A stretch of DNA of 22,092 nucleotides from Kiritimatiellia bacterium (GCA_024405335.1 JAKSOX010000007.1:1-22092), one strand, 5' to 3'; counted from the stretch's first letter, positions 13,782 through 22,092 are shown. Notes: generated by a model from the letters alone, not told the origin. Made by a program: numbers and translations.

Positions 13782-14939
13782 TTACTTCCAGCCCTTCGCC
13801 GCGCGCGCCTTCTTCAGCGCCGCGCGCAGCGGGCAATCCTCGCCGCACACCTTGTTGCGCGCGAGCACTTCGGACGCGTTCCAGAGCATGTTCACTTCGC
13901 CCTTGCGGGAATCGTCAAGCTTCTCGAGCGTGGGAACGTACTTCGCGACGGCGCCCTTGAGCGCGTCCACGTACTTCGCGTCCTTCGAATAGGAAATCAC
14001 CTCCATCATCGCGGCGATCGTGGCGGCGTCGGACTTGGCGGCGTCGATCTTCGCGAAGAGCGCGGCGGCCGTCTTGTTGCGGAGCGCCATCACGTCGGCC
14101 TCCTTGGCGGACATCGCGCTGTGCGTGGTGTTCGCCCAGCGGGACGGCAGCTCGCGCAGCCAGATGTTGCGGTAGTGCACGACGCACCCGTGGTCCTGCA
14201 GCGAAAGCGGCAGCTTCGTGGCGTGCGGCGCGAGCGGACGGCGGCGGCAATGCGTGGTGAGGCCTTCCATTTCCCAGTGGTCCTGCACCAGCACGCCGTT
14301 CAGGAACACGGTCACGGAACCGGGATGCACCAGCGTCTTGCCCTCCCACACGGGCTGGTGGAACACGATGTCGTACTTCTGCCACTGGCCGGGGAAATGG
14401 CCCGCGTTCACCAGCGGGGGATTCTCGGCGTACACGGCGCCGGCCTGGCCGTCGGCGTAGTTGGGGTCCTTGTTGTCCGCCGGATTCGTGAGCGTCGAAT
14501 CCATCACCTGGATTTCGTAGTTGCCCATGAGGAACACGCCCGAGTTGCCGCGCATCTGCCCGGCGCCCGTGAGGTCCGCGTCGTGGCGCCACTCGACGTG
14601 GAGCTGGCAGTCGCCGTGCGCGTAGCGCGTGACGGCGGCGCCGTCGTTCTTCCAGCCGGGTGCGCAGTAGAAATCGCCTTCGGAGCCGAGTTTCCAGCCG
14701 CAGGGGCCGCCACGGCCGTTCGACCAGTTCTTCTCGAAAGATTCCTTGGTGCCGTCGAACAGCACCACCGCGTCGGACGGAACGCCCTTGGCGTCATAGG
14801 TCACGCGCGGCGGGTTGGGCCGGTTCATGTCGTGCACGCTCCAGGCGTGCTTCGCGTCCGGCGTGTCGCCGTAAAGTCCCGCCAACGCGGGCGCCGCGAC
14901 CACGAGAGTCGCCACCATCGGAAGGAATTTGTTTTTCAT
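13782..14939 (-). CDS. Secreted DUF1080 protein (3-keto-disaccharide hydrolase-like)
   Basis: The 385-residue protein has a Sec signal peptide (MKNKFLPMVATLVVAAPALA, cleavage after ALA at residue 20). Residues about 57-264 match the DUF1080 concanavalin-like fold: AVVLFDGTKESFEKNW, GWKLGSEGDFYC, QLHVEWRHD, RGNSGVFLMGNYEIQVMDS, AGAVY and FLNGVLVQDHWE. Family members are abundant in Planctomycetes and Verrucomicrobia, and some act on 3-keto sugars; the exact substrate here is unknown. Residues about 270-385 form an extra helical, lysine- and alanine-rich tail with two cysteines (VCGEDCPL) that I do not recognise. I chose the ATG at 14939, which begins the signal peptide; codons further upstream overlap the promoter. 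There is no ribosome binding site and the -10 box is 8 bp before the ATG. It is the first gene of the nine-gene operon. Confidence 0.85.
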   Translation of the reverse strand: MKNKFLPMVATLVVAAPALAGLYGDTPDAKHAWSVHDMNRPNPPRVTYDAKGVPSDAVVLFDGTKESFEKNWSNGRGGPCGWKLGSEGDFYCAPGWKNDGAAVTRYAHGDCQLHVEWRHDADLTGAGQMRGNSGVFLMGNYEIQVMDSTLTNPADNKDPNYADGQAGAVYAENPPLVNAGHFPGQWQKYDIVFHQPVWEGKTLVHPGSVTVFLNGVLVQDHWEMEGLTTHCRRRPLAPHATKLPLSLQDHGCVVHYRNIWLRELPSRWANTTHSAMSAKEADVMALRNKTAAALFAKIDAAKSDAATIAAMMEVISYSKDAKYVDALKGAVAKYVPTLEKLDDSRKGEVNMLWNASEVLARNKVCGEDCPLRAALKKARAAKGWK

Positions 14940-14947
14940 GGGTGCGT

Positions 14948-14977
14948 AGTATACCACAAACCACGCCCGCCCCACAA
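14948..14977 (-). promoter_or_regulatory. Sigma70-type promoter of the nine-gene operon
   Basis: On the minus strand TTGTGG (14977..14972) is followed after 18 bp by TATACT (14953..14948), a 5 of 6 match to the -10 consensus. Eight bases (ACGCACCC) then lead directly to the ATG at 14939. The transcription start predicted 5-9 bases after the -10 box falls at or within four bases of the ATG, so the first gene is leaderless or nearly so. The whole 50-bp gap after hemL is taken up by this promoter; I see no terminator hairpin in it. Confidence 0.6.
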
Positions 14978-14989
14978 GGATTCAGTGCG

Positions 14990-16282
14990 TCAAATCGGAG
15001 ATTGCGCGAAGGCGCGGAGGAATGCGTCGACGTCGCGTTCCGCGTGCGCGGCGGAGACGAAATTGCACTCGAACTGCGACGGCGCGACGTACACGCCCTG
15101 GTCGTACAGCGCGTGGAAAAGGCGCGCGTAGAGCTTCAGGTCGCTCGTCTTGGCGGACGCGAGATCCACGACCGGCTCCTCCGTGCAGAACAGCGTGAAC
15201 ACGCCGCCCGCGACTTGCGCGCGCACGGGAATCCCGCGCTTGCGGGCGATTTCGTCCACGCCAGCGCCCAGACGCGCCACCAGCGCGGCCATGCGCGGAT
15301 ACGGGTTTTCCCGTTCGAGGATTTCCAGCGTCTTGAGGCCCGCCGCCACGGCCACGGGATTCCCCGCGAGCGTGCCCGCCTGGTACACGGGGCCTTCCGG
15401 CGCCAGAAGCTTCATCCATTTTCGCCTGCCGCCCACGGCCGCGAGCGGCAAGCCGCCGCCGATCACCTTGCCGAGCGTGACGAGGTCCGGCGCCACGCCG
15501 CCGAACAGCGCGGTCCACGTGCCGAAACCGAAACGGAAGCCGTCGATCACCTCGTCGCACACGAGCAGTGCGCCGTGCTTTTTCGTGAGCGTGCGCAATC
15601 CCTTGAGGAATCCCTTCTTCGGCGGCACGAGCCCCATGTTGCCGGCGACCGGCTCCACGATCACGCCCGCGATTTCGCTTCCGCGCGCCGCGAAAAGCCG
15701 TTCCGCCGCCGCAAGGTCGTTGTACGGCAGCACGAGCGTGTCCGCCGCCGCGCCCGCGGTGACGCCGGCGGACGACGCGCCGCCGCCCGTGAGCAGCCCG
15801 GAACCGCTTTTCACGAGCATCGCGTCCGAATGGCCATGGTAGCATCCGTCGAACTTGACGACGCACGCGCGCCCCGTGGCGCCGCGCGCGAGGCGGATCG
15901 CCGTCATCACGGCTTCCGTGCCGCTCGAAACGCAACGCACCTGCTCGAGCCCCGGCACGGCGGCGCACAGCCGCTCGGCGAAGACCACTTCGCGGTCGGT
16001 GGCGATGCCGAAGGTGGAACCCGTGCGCGCGGCTTCCGCGGCGGCGGCGGCGACCTCGCGCCGGCCGTGGCCCAGGATCATCGCGCCCCAGCTGCAGCAG
16101 TAGTCGGCCAATGCGCGGCCGTCGCAGGAAAAAACCTTCGCGCCGCGTCCGCCGGAAACGAACAACGGCGTGCCGCCCACTCCGTGGAACGCCCGGACCG
16201 GCGAATTGACGCCGCCCGGAATGACCTTCGCGGCGCGCCGGTACAACGCCGCGTTCGCCGTCAACGTCTTTTCTTTTCCCAT
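14990..16282 (-). CDS. hemL: Glutamate-1-semialdehyde 2,1-aminomutase
   Basis: The 430-residue cytoplasmic PLP enzyme converts glutamate-1-semialdehyde to 5-aminolevulinate in the C5 haem pathway. Motifs present are IPGGVNSPVRAF (21-32), the PLP-phosphate region SSGTEAVMTAIRLAR, FDGCYHGHSD (145-153), EPVAGNMG, LVCDEVIDGFRFG with the cofactor-binding Asp243, and the Schiff-base lysine K272 in TLGKVIGGGLPL. Length equals the usual 425-435. The ATG at 16282 lies inside the 3' end of dnaE (22-bp overlap, different frame), with GGAGG 10 bp upstream; an upstream extension would run through dnaE and has no family match. It is probably cotranscribed with dnaE. Class-III aminotransferases look similar, but the N-terminal PGGVNSPVR and K272 context favour HemL. 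Confidence 0.93.
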   Translation of the reverse strand: MGKEKTLTANAALYRRAAKVIPGGVNSPVRAFHGVGGTPLFVSGGRGAKVFSCDGRALADYCCSWGAMILGHGRREVAAAAAEAARTGSTFGIATDREVVFAERLCAAVPGLEQVRCVSSGTEAVMTAIRLARGATGRACVVKFDGCYHGHSDAMLVKSGSGLLTGGGASSAGVTAGAAADTLVLPYNDLAAAERLFAARGSEIAGVIVEPVAGNMGLVPPKKGFLKGLRTLTKKHGALLVCDEVIDGFRFGFGTWTALFGGVAPDLVTLGKVIGGGLPLAAVGGRRKWMKLLAPEGPVYQAGTLAGNPVAVAAGLKTLEILERENPYPRMAALVARLGAGVDEIARKRGIPVRAQVAGGVFTLFCTEEPVVDLASAKTSDLKLYARLFHALYDQGVYVAPSQFECNFVSAAHAERDVDAFLRAFAQSPI

Positions 16283-19200
16283 TTCGGCCTGTCCTCCGCG
16301 AAAATCTTCTTGCTGGAAACGAAACGGTAGCGATCCTTGGGGACGATCTTTTCGAGCGCGTGCAGGAAATCGCCGTCGGGGTTGACGCCGTGCGGGAGGG
16401 CGATGGTCATCTCCGCGCCGTCCGCATGGAGCAGTTTGACGGTCAACGAAAGCCCGCCGGGATGCGCGAGGACGAGCGCGTTCAATTCGGCGCCCTTGCC
16501 GACGAGTTCCGGGTCGTCGTGGTCGAACTCGGCCACGAGGCCCTCCTCCGAAAAGAGCTTCTGCCCTTCCTCCAGCGTGTACGCTTCGCGCAAGACGAGC
16601 TGGATCGCCTCTTCCTCTTCGTGCGTGTCGCGGTTCGTGCGGTGCGAAAGCTCCCCGCACACCAGCACCGGCTGGTCCACGCAATTCGGCAGCCAGTCCT
16701 TCATCTTGGCGTAGGACTTCGCGAAAGCCAGCGCTTCGGTGACGCCCTCGCCCGTGTCGATTTCCAGAATCGCCCACGGTTGCGGAGTTTCGCCTTCCTT
16801 CTTCGGCTTGGACATGCGCACCTGGCAGCTCTTGAGCAGCCCGCCCAGCCGCACGCCCACGCGCGCGGGGCGGCCGTCCGGAGTTTCGGCGGCGAAAGGA
16901 ATCGGCGGCGGTTCGGAAACCTTGTAGGTGGAAAGCGACTCGAGCACTTTGCGGTAGGCGCCGAGGGGGTGGCCCGTCATGTAGATGCCCATCAGATCCC
17001 GCTCGAGCTTGTAGTTCTGCGCCACGGGCCACGGCGGACAATCCGGCAACTTGTCGTCCTGCGCGTCCTCGGCCGGGGTGCTCGCGTCCAGCACGTCGAA
17101 GAAGCCCATCTGCGAGCTGGCGCGCTCCTTCGCGCGGCCCGCCGCCAGCGCGAGCGCGTGGGCGACGTTGTTGAAATAGCGCGCCCGGTGGAACGACGGA
17201 TCGTTCCGCATGAACGAATCGAACGCGCCGGCGGCGACGAGGTTTTCCAGCACGCGCTTGTTCACCACGGCCGTCCCCGCGAGCCGCATCGACAAATCGA
17301 GCAACCCCTTGTACGGGCCGTTTTTCTCTCGTTCTTCCACGATCGCCTCGGCGGCGGCGGCGCCCACGCCCTTGATGCCGGCCATTCCGAAGCGGATGGC
17401 GTGACGGCCGCGCACCGGGGTGAAGCGCGGATACGCTTCGTTCACGTCCGGCGGCAGCACTTCGAGGCCCATTTCCGCCGCCTCCGCGACGAATCCGGGG
17501 AGCTTGTCGAAGTTGCCGATTTCGGACGATATCTGCGCACACATGAACTCGGCCGGATAGTGCGCCTTGAGATAGCCGGTCTGGTACGCCACCCAGGCGT
17601 AGCACACGGAGTGCGACTTGTTGAACGCATACGAGGCGAACGCCTCCCAGTCGGTCCAGATCTTCTCGACGAGCTTGCGCGCTTCGCCTTCGTCCTGCCA
17701 TTTGCCGACGCGGAACTTGGGGTTGGCGAGACACCCCTTGATGAACTTCGCCTTGAGCTCGTTCATGATGTCCATGAGCTTTTTGCCCATGGCCTTGCGG
17801 AGCTTGTCGGACTCGCCGCGCGTGAAGCCGGCGAGGTCGCGCGAAAGCAGCATCACCTGTTCCTGGTACACGGTGATGCCGTAGGTGTCCTTCAGGCGCG
17901 GCTCCATTTCCGGATGGTCGTAGACGACGGGCTGCCGGCCCTGCTTGCGGTCGATGAAGTCGGGAATGTACGCCATCGGTCCCGGACGGTACAGGGCGTT
18001 CATGGCGACGAGATCCGTGAGCTTTTCCGGCTGCAGCGCCATCAGGTGCTTCTTCATGCCGTCGGATTCGAACTGGAACAGGCCCGTCGTTTCGCCGCGA
18101 CCGAAGAGCTTGTAGGTCTCCGCGTCGTCGTCCGGGATGTCGTCCGTGTCGAGCGTGCGGCCGAAGGCGTCGTCCGTGAGTTCCTCTTTCTTGCGGAACT
18201 TCTTGATCAGCGCGACGCATTCCTTTTCCACGGAAAGCGTCTTGAGCCCGAGGAAGTCCATCTTCAGCAGCCCCACGGGCTCCACGAAGTGGCCGTCGTA
18301 TTGGGTCGTCAGGAGCGACTCGCCCTCGGTGGGCATCACGGGCAGCGTATCCGCCACGGGATCGCGGGAAATGATGACGCCGCACGCGTGCACGCCCGGC
18401 TGCCGGACGCACCCTTCGAGGCGCTTGGCGCGCTCCATCAGCAGATGCACCGTGGGATCGGGCGAATCGAACGCCGCCTGCAAATCGGGGCATTCGCCCG
18501 ACTTGAGCGCCTTCGCGAACGTGATCTTCGGCGTGTCGGGAACGTAGGAAGCGAGCTTGTTCGTGTCCGCCAGCGGATAGTCCATCACGCGGCCGACGTC
18601 CTTGATCGCGGACTTCGCGGCCATCTGCCCGAAGGTGACGATGTGGGCCACGTGGTCCGCGCCGTACTTTTGGGTGACGTACTCGAGCACGCGGCCGCGG
18701 CCGTCGTCGTCGAAATCCACGTCGATGTCGGGCATGGAGATGCGGTCCGGGTTGAGGAAGCGTTCGAACAGCAAATCGAACTTGATCGGGTCGACGTTGG
18801 TGATGCCGAGCGCATACGCGACGGCCGCGCCGGCGGCGGAACCGCGTCCCGGCCCCACCCACACTCCCATCTTGCGGGCGGCGAAAATGTAGTCGTGCAC
18901 GATCAGGAAGTAGCCGGGGAAGCCCATCGTGCGGATCGTGTCCAGCTCGAACTGCACGCGCTCGGCGATTTCCGTCGGCACGGGATCCCCCCAGCGGCGC
19001 TTCGCGCCCTCCCACACGAGGGACGCGAGGTAGTCGGCCTCGAATTTGATGCGCAACACCTTCTCGTAGCCGCCGAGGCGGTCGTAGTTCGCGGGCTTGT
19101 CTTTGGTGTTGAACTGCTCTTTGAGGGCCGACTCGTCGAACTTCTTGGCGTAGTCCTCTTCCGTGCCGAACTCCGCGGGAATCGGGAACTTCGGCATGAT

Positions 19201-20115
19201 CGGCGGAGAATCGAGTTTGTATTCCTCGATCCGCTCGGCGACCTCGAGCGTGTTCGCCAGCAGCTCGGGATGCTCCGGAAACAGACGCGCCATTTCGTCC
19301 GCCGGCTTGAACCATTCTTCGCCCGTGTAGATCATGCGCCCCGGGTCGGACATCTTCTTGCCGGTGGAAAGCGCCAGCAGCACGTCGTGCGAGTCGTCGT
19401 CCGCGGCGTCGAGGAAATGGACGTCGTTCGTGGCGATCACGCGCACGTCGAGTTTTTTGCCGAGTTCGAGCATGCCCTTCGCCACGGCGAGCTGGCGCTG
19501 GTGGAGGCGCTGGTGGTCGAGTTGCGCTTCCATCGGCACGTTGCCCTTCTTGGACGGGTGCAGCATCACTTCGAGCGAGTAGTTTTCGCCGAAGAGGTCT
19601 TTGTACCAGCGTGCGCACTTCTCCGCCTCGTCCATGCGTCCGTTGTCGATCGCGCTCGCGACCTCGCCGGCGATGCACGCCGCCGAACAGTGGAGCCCTT
19701 CGTGGTATTTCTCCAGCAGCGCGTGGTCGATGCGGGCGTGGTAGTAGAAGCCGTTCACGTGCGCTTCGGAAATGAGCCGCACGAGGTTGTGGTAGCCCGT
19801 GAGGTTCATCGCGTGCAGGCACAGGTGGAAGCGCGTCTCCGTCTTGTCCTTTTGGCGGTGGTCGCGGTTGGTCACGTACGCTTCGCAGCCGAGAATCGGC
19901 TTCACGTGGACGCCCGCGAGGTCGCCGTAGGTCTTTTCGTTCTTGGACCGGCATTCGTCGTAGAACGCCTTGAGCGCGAAGAGGTTTCCGTGGTCGGTCA
20001 CGGCCAAAGCCGGCATGCCAAGCGCACGCGCGCGCTTCACCAGCGGCACGATGCCGCACTGGCCGTCGAGCAGCGAATAGGTGGTGTGCAGATGGAGGTG
20101 GACGAAATCCGCCAT
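16261..20115 (-). CDS. dnaE: DNA polymerase III alpha subunit (replicative polymerase)
   Basis: The 1284-residue protein is the catalytic subunit of the replicative polymerase. The PHP domain (1-285) has HLHLHTTYSLLDG (H8, H10), TDHGN (D41, H42), GCEAY (E78) and ATNDVHF (D231, H233), so its metal site looks complete. The polymerase core has GPGRGSAAG (421-429), the catalytic aspartates of PDIDVDF (D463, D465) and D620 in LLKMDFLGLKTL. Further motifs are GLFQFES, RPGPM, YQEQVM, and FNKSHSVCYAWVAYQT. The C-terminal part has the helix-hairpin-helix segment GIKGVGAAAA, LERDLMGIYMTGHPL, and an OB-fold region. Length and order match DnaE1. The ATG at 20115 gives the canonical MADFVHLHLH start, 12 bp after the parC stop; the ribosome binding site is weak. 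The gene ends by overlapping hemL. Confidence 0.96.
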   Translation of the reverse strand: MADFVHLHLHTTYSLLDGQCGIVPLVKRARALGMPALAVTDHGNLFALKAFYDECRSKNEKTYGDLAGVHVKPILGCEAYVTNRDHRQKDKTETRFHLCLHAMNLTGYHNLVRLISEAHVNGFYYHARIDHALLEKYHEGLHCSAACIAGEVASAIDNGRMDEAEKCARWYKDLFGENYSLEVMLHPSKKGNVPMEAQLDHQRLHQRQLAVAKGMLELGKKLDVRVIATNDVHFLDAADDDSHDVLLALSTGKKMSDPGRMIYTGEEWFKPADEMARLFPEHPELLANTLEVAERIEEYKLDSPPIMPKFPIPAEFGTEEDYAKKFDESALKEQFNTKDKPANYDRLGGYEKVLRIKFEADYLASLVWEGAKRRWGDPVPTEIAERVQFELDTIRTMGFPGYFLIVHDYIFAARKMGVWVGPGRGSAAGAAVAYALGITNVDPIKFDLLFERFLNPDRISMPDIDVDFDDDGRGRVLEYVTQKYGADHVAHIVTFGQMAAKSAIKDVGRVMDYPLADTNKLASYVPDTPKITFAKALKSGECPDLQAAFDSPDPTVHLLMERAKRLEGCVRQPGVHACGVIISRDPVADTLPVMPTEGESLLTTQYDGHFVEPVGLLKMDFLGLKTLSVEKECVALIKKFRKKEELTDDAFGRTLDTDDIPDDDAETYKLFGRGETTGLFQFESDGMKKHLMALQPEKLTDLVAMNALYRPGPMAYIPDFIDRKQGRQPVVYDHPEMEPRLKDTYGITVYQEQVMLLSRDLAGFTRGESDKLRKAMGKKLMDIMNELKAKFIKGCLANPKFRVGKWQDEGEARKLVEKIWTDWEAFASYAFNKSHSVCYAWVAYQTGYLKAHYPAEFMCAQISSEIGNFDKLPGFVAEAAEMGLEVLPPDVNEAYPRFTPVRGRHAIRFGMAGIKGVGAAAAEAIVEEREKNGPYKGLLDLSMRLAGTAVVNKRVLENLVAAGAFDSFMRNDPSFHRARYFNNVAHALALAAGRAKERASSQMGFFDVLDASTPAEDAQDDKLPDCPPWPVAQNYKLERDLMGIYMTGHPLGAYRKVLESLSTYKVSEPPPIPFAAETPDGRPARVGVRLGGLLKSCQVRMSKPKKEGETPQPWAILEIDTGEGVTEALAFAKSYAKMKDWLPNCVDQPVLVCGELSHRTNRDTHEEEEAIQLVLREAYTLEEGQKLFSEEGLVAEFDHDDPELVGKGAELNALVLAHPGGLSLTVKLLHADGAEMTIALPHGVNPDGDFLHALEKIVPKDRYRFVSSKKIFAEDRPKWEKKRR

Positions 20116-20127
20116 CGCCGCGCCCCG

Positions 20128-22092
20128 TCAGTCCAGCACGCCCTTCGGCGAAGTTTCCGATTCGTCCCACCACGCGCCCTTCGATCCGGAAATGCGCGCG
20201 ATGCCCTTCGTGGTGAGCTGCCGGCCGCGGGCGGACGCGCCGCGGATTTCCACCACCGGCCGCTTTTCGAGCTTGCCGGTTTCGGAGTTCACGCGGTCCA
20301 CTGGCTCCTGCGGCAGGAAGTACTGCTGGTGGATCTTCTGGCCCTTGGCCGGCTTGTACTTCACGTACAGCGTTTCGGGACAGTCCAGCTGGAACAGCAG
20401 CATTTTGGACTTGGCCGGCGCGAGGCGGTATTCCTTGTTGTTGATCATGCCGCCGAAGGTGAAGCGCTTGATGTACGCGAAACCGTAAAGCGGCTCTTCG
20501 TACACGCACGTCCAGGCGCGGTCGCGGTCCTTTTCGGGGTTGAACAGGATGACCTGCAGGAGGTCCTTGTCCACGAAAATCTTGTCGTCCGGCGGACACA
20601 TCTTGTAGCGGCCGTCCTTCCACACGAGCAGCAGCTTGTCGACGGAAGAGCACTTGAAAAGCTCGTCGCCGTTTCTGAGCCCCGACCCGACGTAGTGGTT
20701 CTCCTTGTCGTAGCGGATGGTGAGCTCGCTCGCGGTGAGTTTGCGGACGTCGGCCTGGACGAACGCGCCGTCCACGATTTTCGAGCAGCGCGGGTATTTC
20801 TTCTTGTAGGCCGAAATGAGCCCTTTGAGGTACTTCACCGTGAACGCGCGCAAATGCACGAGGTTGTCCTTCACCTGCTTTTCCTCGGCGAGGATTTCCT
20901 CGATGTCGCGGCGGTTCTTGTCGATGTCGAACTGGGAAATGCGGCGAATCGGTATCTTGAGCAGACGGTCCACGTCTTCGGGCGTGACGTCGCGGCGCAG
21001 TTCCTTGCGGAACGGCCTGAAGCCGTCGATCACCGTCTTCTGCACGCCTTCGAGCGTCTTTTCCGTCTCGATGCGCTTGTAGATGCGTTCTTCAATGAAG
21101 ATTCGGTCGAGCGTGCGCGCGTGGAAGAGGTCGTTCAGCTCTTCCAGCCGGATTTCCTGTTCGCGCCGCGTCAGGAACAGCAGCCGTTCCGCGTTTTTCT
21201 GGACGATTTGCGTCACCGTCATCAGTCGCGGACGGCCGCCGTCCAGCACGATCGGGCGCGACGCGATCGACTTCTCGCAGGTGGTGAACGCGTAAAGCGC
21301 CTGCTTCACCTTCTCCTGCGTGGCGCCGGTGGCGAGCTCCAGCTCGATGCGCACTTCGGCGGCGGTCAGGTCGTGGATTTTGCGGACGGCGACTTTTTTC
21401 TTCTTGATCGCCTCCTCGATGGAGTTGGAAAGCGACTCGGTCGTCTCGCCCCAGGGCAGCTGCGTGATCACGAGGCGGTTCTTGTCCTCGTTCTCGATCA
21501 CGGCGCGGATTTTCACCTTGCCGAGGCCGTCCTCGTACTCGGACACGTCCATGAGGCCGCCGAGCTGGAAGTCCGGGAACAACTGGAACTTCTTCTTCTG
21601 GATGCAGTCGATTTCCGCCTCCAGCAGCTCGATGAAGTTGTGCGGCAGAATGCTCGTGGAAAGCCCCACGGCGATGCCGTCCGCGCCCAGCATCAGCAGC
21701 AGCGGAATCTTCGCCGGCAAATAGACCGGCTCCTCCTTGCGGCCGTCGTAGTTCGGCACGAACTCGGTGGTCTTCTTGTTGAAGACCTCCTTGCGCGCGA
21801 GCTCCGTGAGCTGACACTCGATGTAACGCGTGGCCGCGTGCGGCATACCCGTGTAGAGCGAACCGTAGTTGCCCTGTCCGTCAATGAGATAGCCGCGCCC
21901 TTCGCCCCACAGCTTGTTCGCGAGCACCACGATGGCGTCGCCGATCGAGGCGTCGCCGTGCGGATGGTACTGCATGGCGTGGCCCACGATGTTCGCGACC
22001 TTCGTGTACTTGCCGTCGTCCTTCTCCCACAGCGAATGCATGATGCGGCGCTGCACGGGCTTGAGGCCGTCCTCCACCGCCGGAATCGCGCG
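20128..22092 (-). CDS. parC: Topoisomerase IV subunit A (ParC-like), 5' end beyond the window
   Basis: The frame is open to the window edge (reading RAIPAVEDGLKPVQRR), so roughly the first 20-40 residues are missing; a GTG at 22077 is internal, not the start. The visible 655 residues carry the winged-helix motif YHPHGDASIGDAIV, the active-site tyrosine in AATRYIECQL and the breakage-reunion tower and coiled coil. The C-terminal part (about 460-655) has DELFKCSSVDKLLLVWKDGRYK, KRFTFGGMINNKEYR and VKYKPAKGQKIHQQ. These are as in Bacteroidetes-type ParC and unlike the six-bladed GyrA tail; no GyrA box (QRRGGKG) is present. With ParE it would relax and decatenate replicated DNA. Expected ParE is not in the window and would lie upstream. 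It is followed 12 bp later by dnaE. A GyrA assignment is less likely but not excluded. Confidence 0.85.
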   Translation of the reverse strand, partial: RAIPAVEDGLKPVQRRIMHSLWEKDDGKYTKVANIVGHAMQYHPHGDASIGDAIVVLANKLWGEGRGYLIDGQGNYGSLYTGMPHAATRYIECQLTELARKEVFNKKTTEFVPNYDGRKEEPVYLPAKIPLLLMLGADGIAVGLSTSILPHNFIELLEAEIDCIQKKKFQLFPDFQLGGLMDVSEYEDGLGKVKIRAVIENEDKNRLVITQLPWGETTESLSNSIEEAIKKKKVAVRKIHDLTAAEVRIELELATGATQEKVKQALYAFTTCEKSIASRPIVLDGGRPRLMTVTQIVQKNAERLLFLTRREQEIRLEELNDLFHARTLDRIFIEERIYKRIETEKTLEGVQKTVIDGFRPFRKELRRDVTPEDVDRLLKIPIRRISQFDIDKNRRDIEEILAEEKQVKDNLVHLRAFTVKYLKGLISAYKKKYPRCSKIVDGAFVQADVRKLTASELTIRYDKENHYVGSGLRNGDELFKCSSVDKLLLVWKDGRYKMCPPDDKIFVDKDLLQVILFNPEKDRDRAWTCVYEEPLYGFAYIKRFTFGGMINNKEYRLAPAKSKMLLFQLDCPETLYVKYKPAKGQKIHQQYFLPQEPVDRVNSETGKLEKRPVVEIRGASARGRQLTTKGIARISGSKGAWWDESETSPKGVLD

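Noticed and set aside
14940..14989. Possible terminator between hemL and the DUF1080 gene
   Set aside because: I see no hairpin with a T-run; the gap is filled by the promoter, so readthrough from hemL cannot be excluded.
12351..15131. Long + strand open frame opposite the TolC-like and DUF1080 genes
   Set aside because: Composition is Arg/His/Val-rich with no motif, and the opposite strand has two clear families with signal peptides.
16283..20653. Long same-strand open frame upstream of hemL, read through dnaE in another frame
   Set aside because: It lacks any family motif until the MGKEKTL start of HemL; dnaE in the overlapping frame is certain.

Overview
The window is a GC-rich (roughly two-thirds G+C by eye), densely coded bacterial chromosome segment with no rRNA, tRNA, CRISPR array or insertion sequence that I can see. 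Gene content points to the PVC group, most likely a Verrucomicrobiota/Kiritimatiellota-type gut or sediment bacterium: a secreted DUF1080 (3-keto-disaccharide hydrolase-like) protein, a secreted parallel beta-helix protein, a MurC-MurB fusion, and a topoisomerase IV A subunit of the short-tailed kind known from Bacteroidetes and relatives. This placement is an inference from gene families, not a search result.

Left edge (1-2873): a partial secreted-protein gene runs leftwards off the window. Back to back with it, from an 87-bp divergent promoter region, run yebC and a directly abutting murC-murB fusion on the + strand. The fusion converges on the end of a long minus-strand operon with a 73-bp gap.

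Centre (2947-14939, minus strand): nine genes lie head to tail with gaps of 2-17 bp or 4-bp ATGA overlaps, so they look like one transcription unit. In transcription order they are: DUF1080 secreted protein, TolC-like outer-membrane lipoprotein, MacA/HlyD-like adaptor, class I fumarase-type beta subunit, RseP-type site-2 protease, O-antigen ligase-like membrane protein, aldo/keto reductase with ferredoxin domain, Tat-exported four-cluster ferredoxin fused to DUF1893, and secreted beta-helix protein. A sigma70-like promoter sits immediately before the DUF1080 start codon. The operon mixes envelope, secretion, sugar and redox functions. Two adjacent Fe-S proteins and two secreted carbohydrate-type proteins are the most suggestive part; a role in periplasmic or envelope carbohydrate chemistry is inference only.

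Right (14990-22092, minus strand): a housekeeping block of parC (its 5' end is beyond the window), dnaE and hemL, with dnaE and hemL overlapping by 22 bp. This block is ordinary in function. Points of interest are an apparently intact PHP metal site in DnaE and an alanine at the main quinolone-contact position of the topoisomerase.

The best candidates for something undescribed are the Tat-ferredoxin-DUF1893 fusion with its Fe-S aldo/keto reductase partner, the compact MurC-MurB fusion, and the apparently leaderless promoters of the two secreted-protein genes whose 5' ends are visible.
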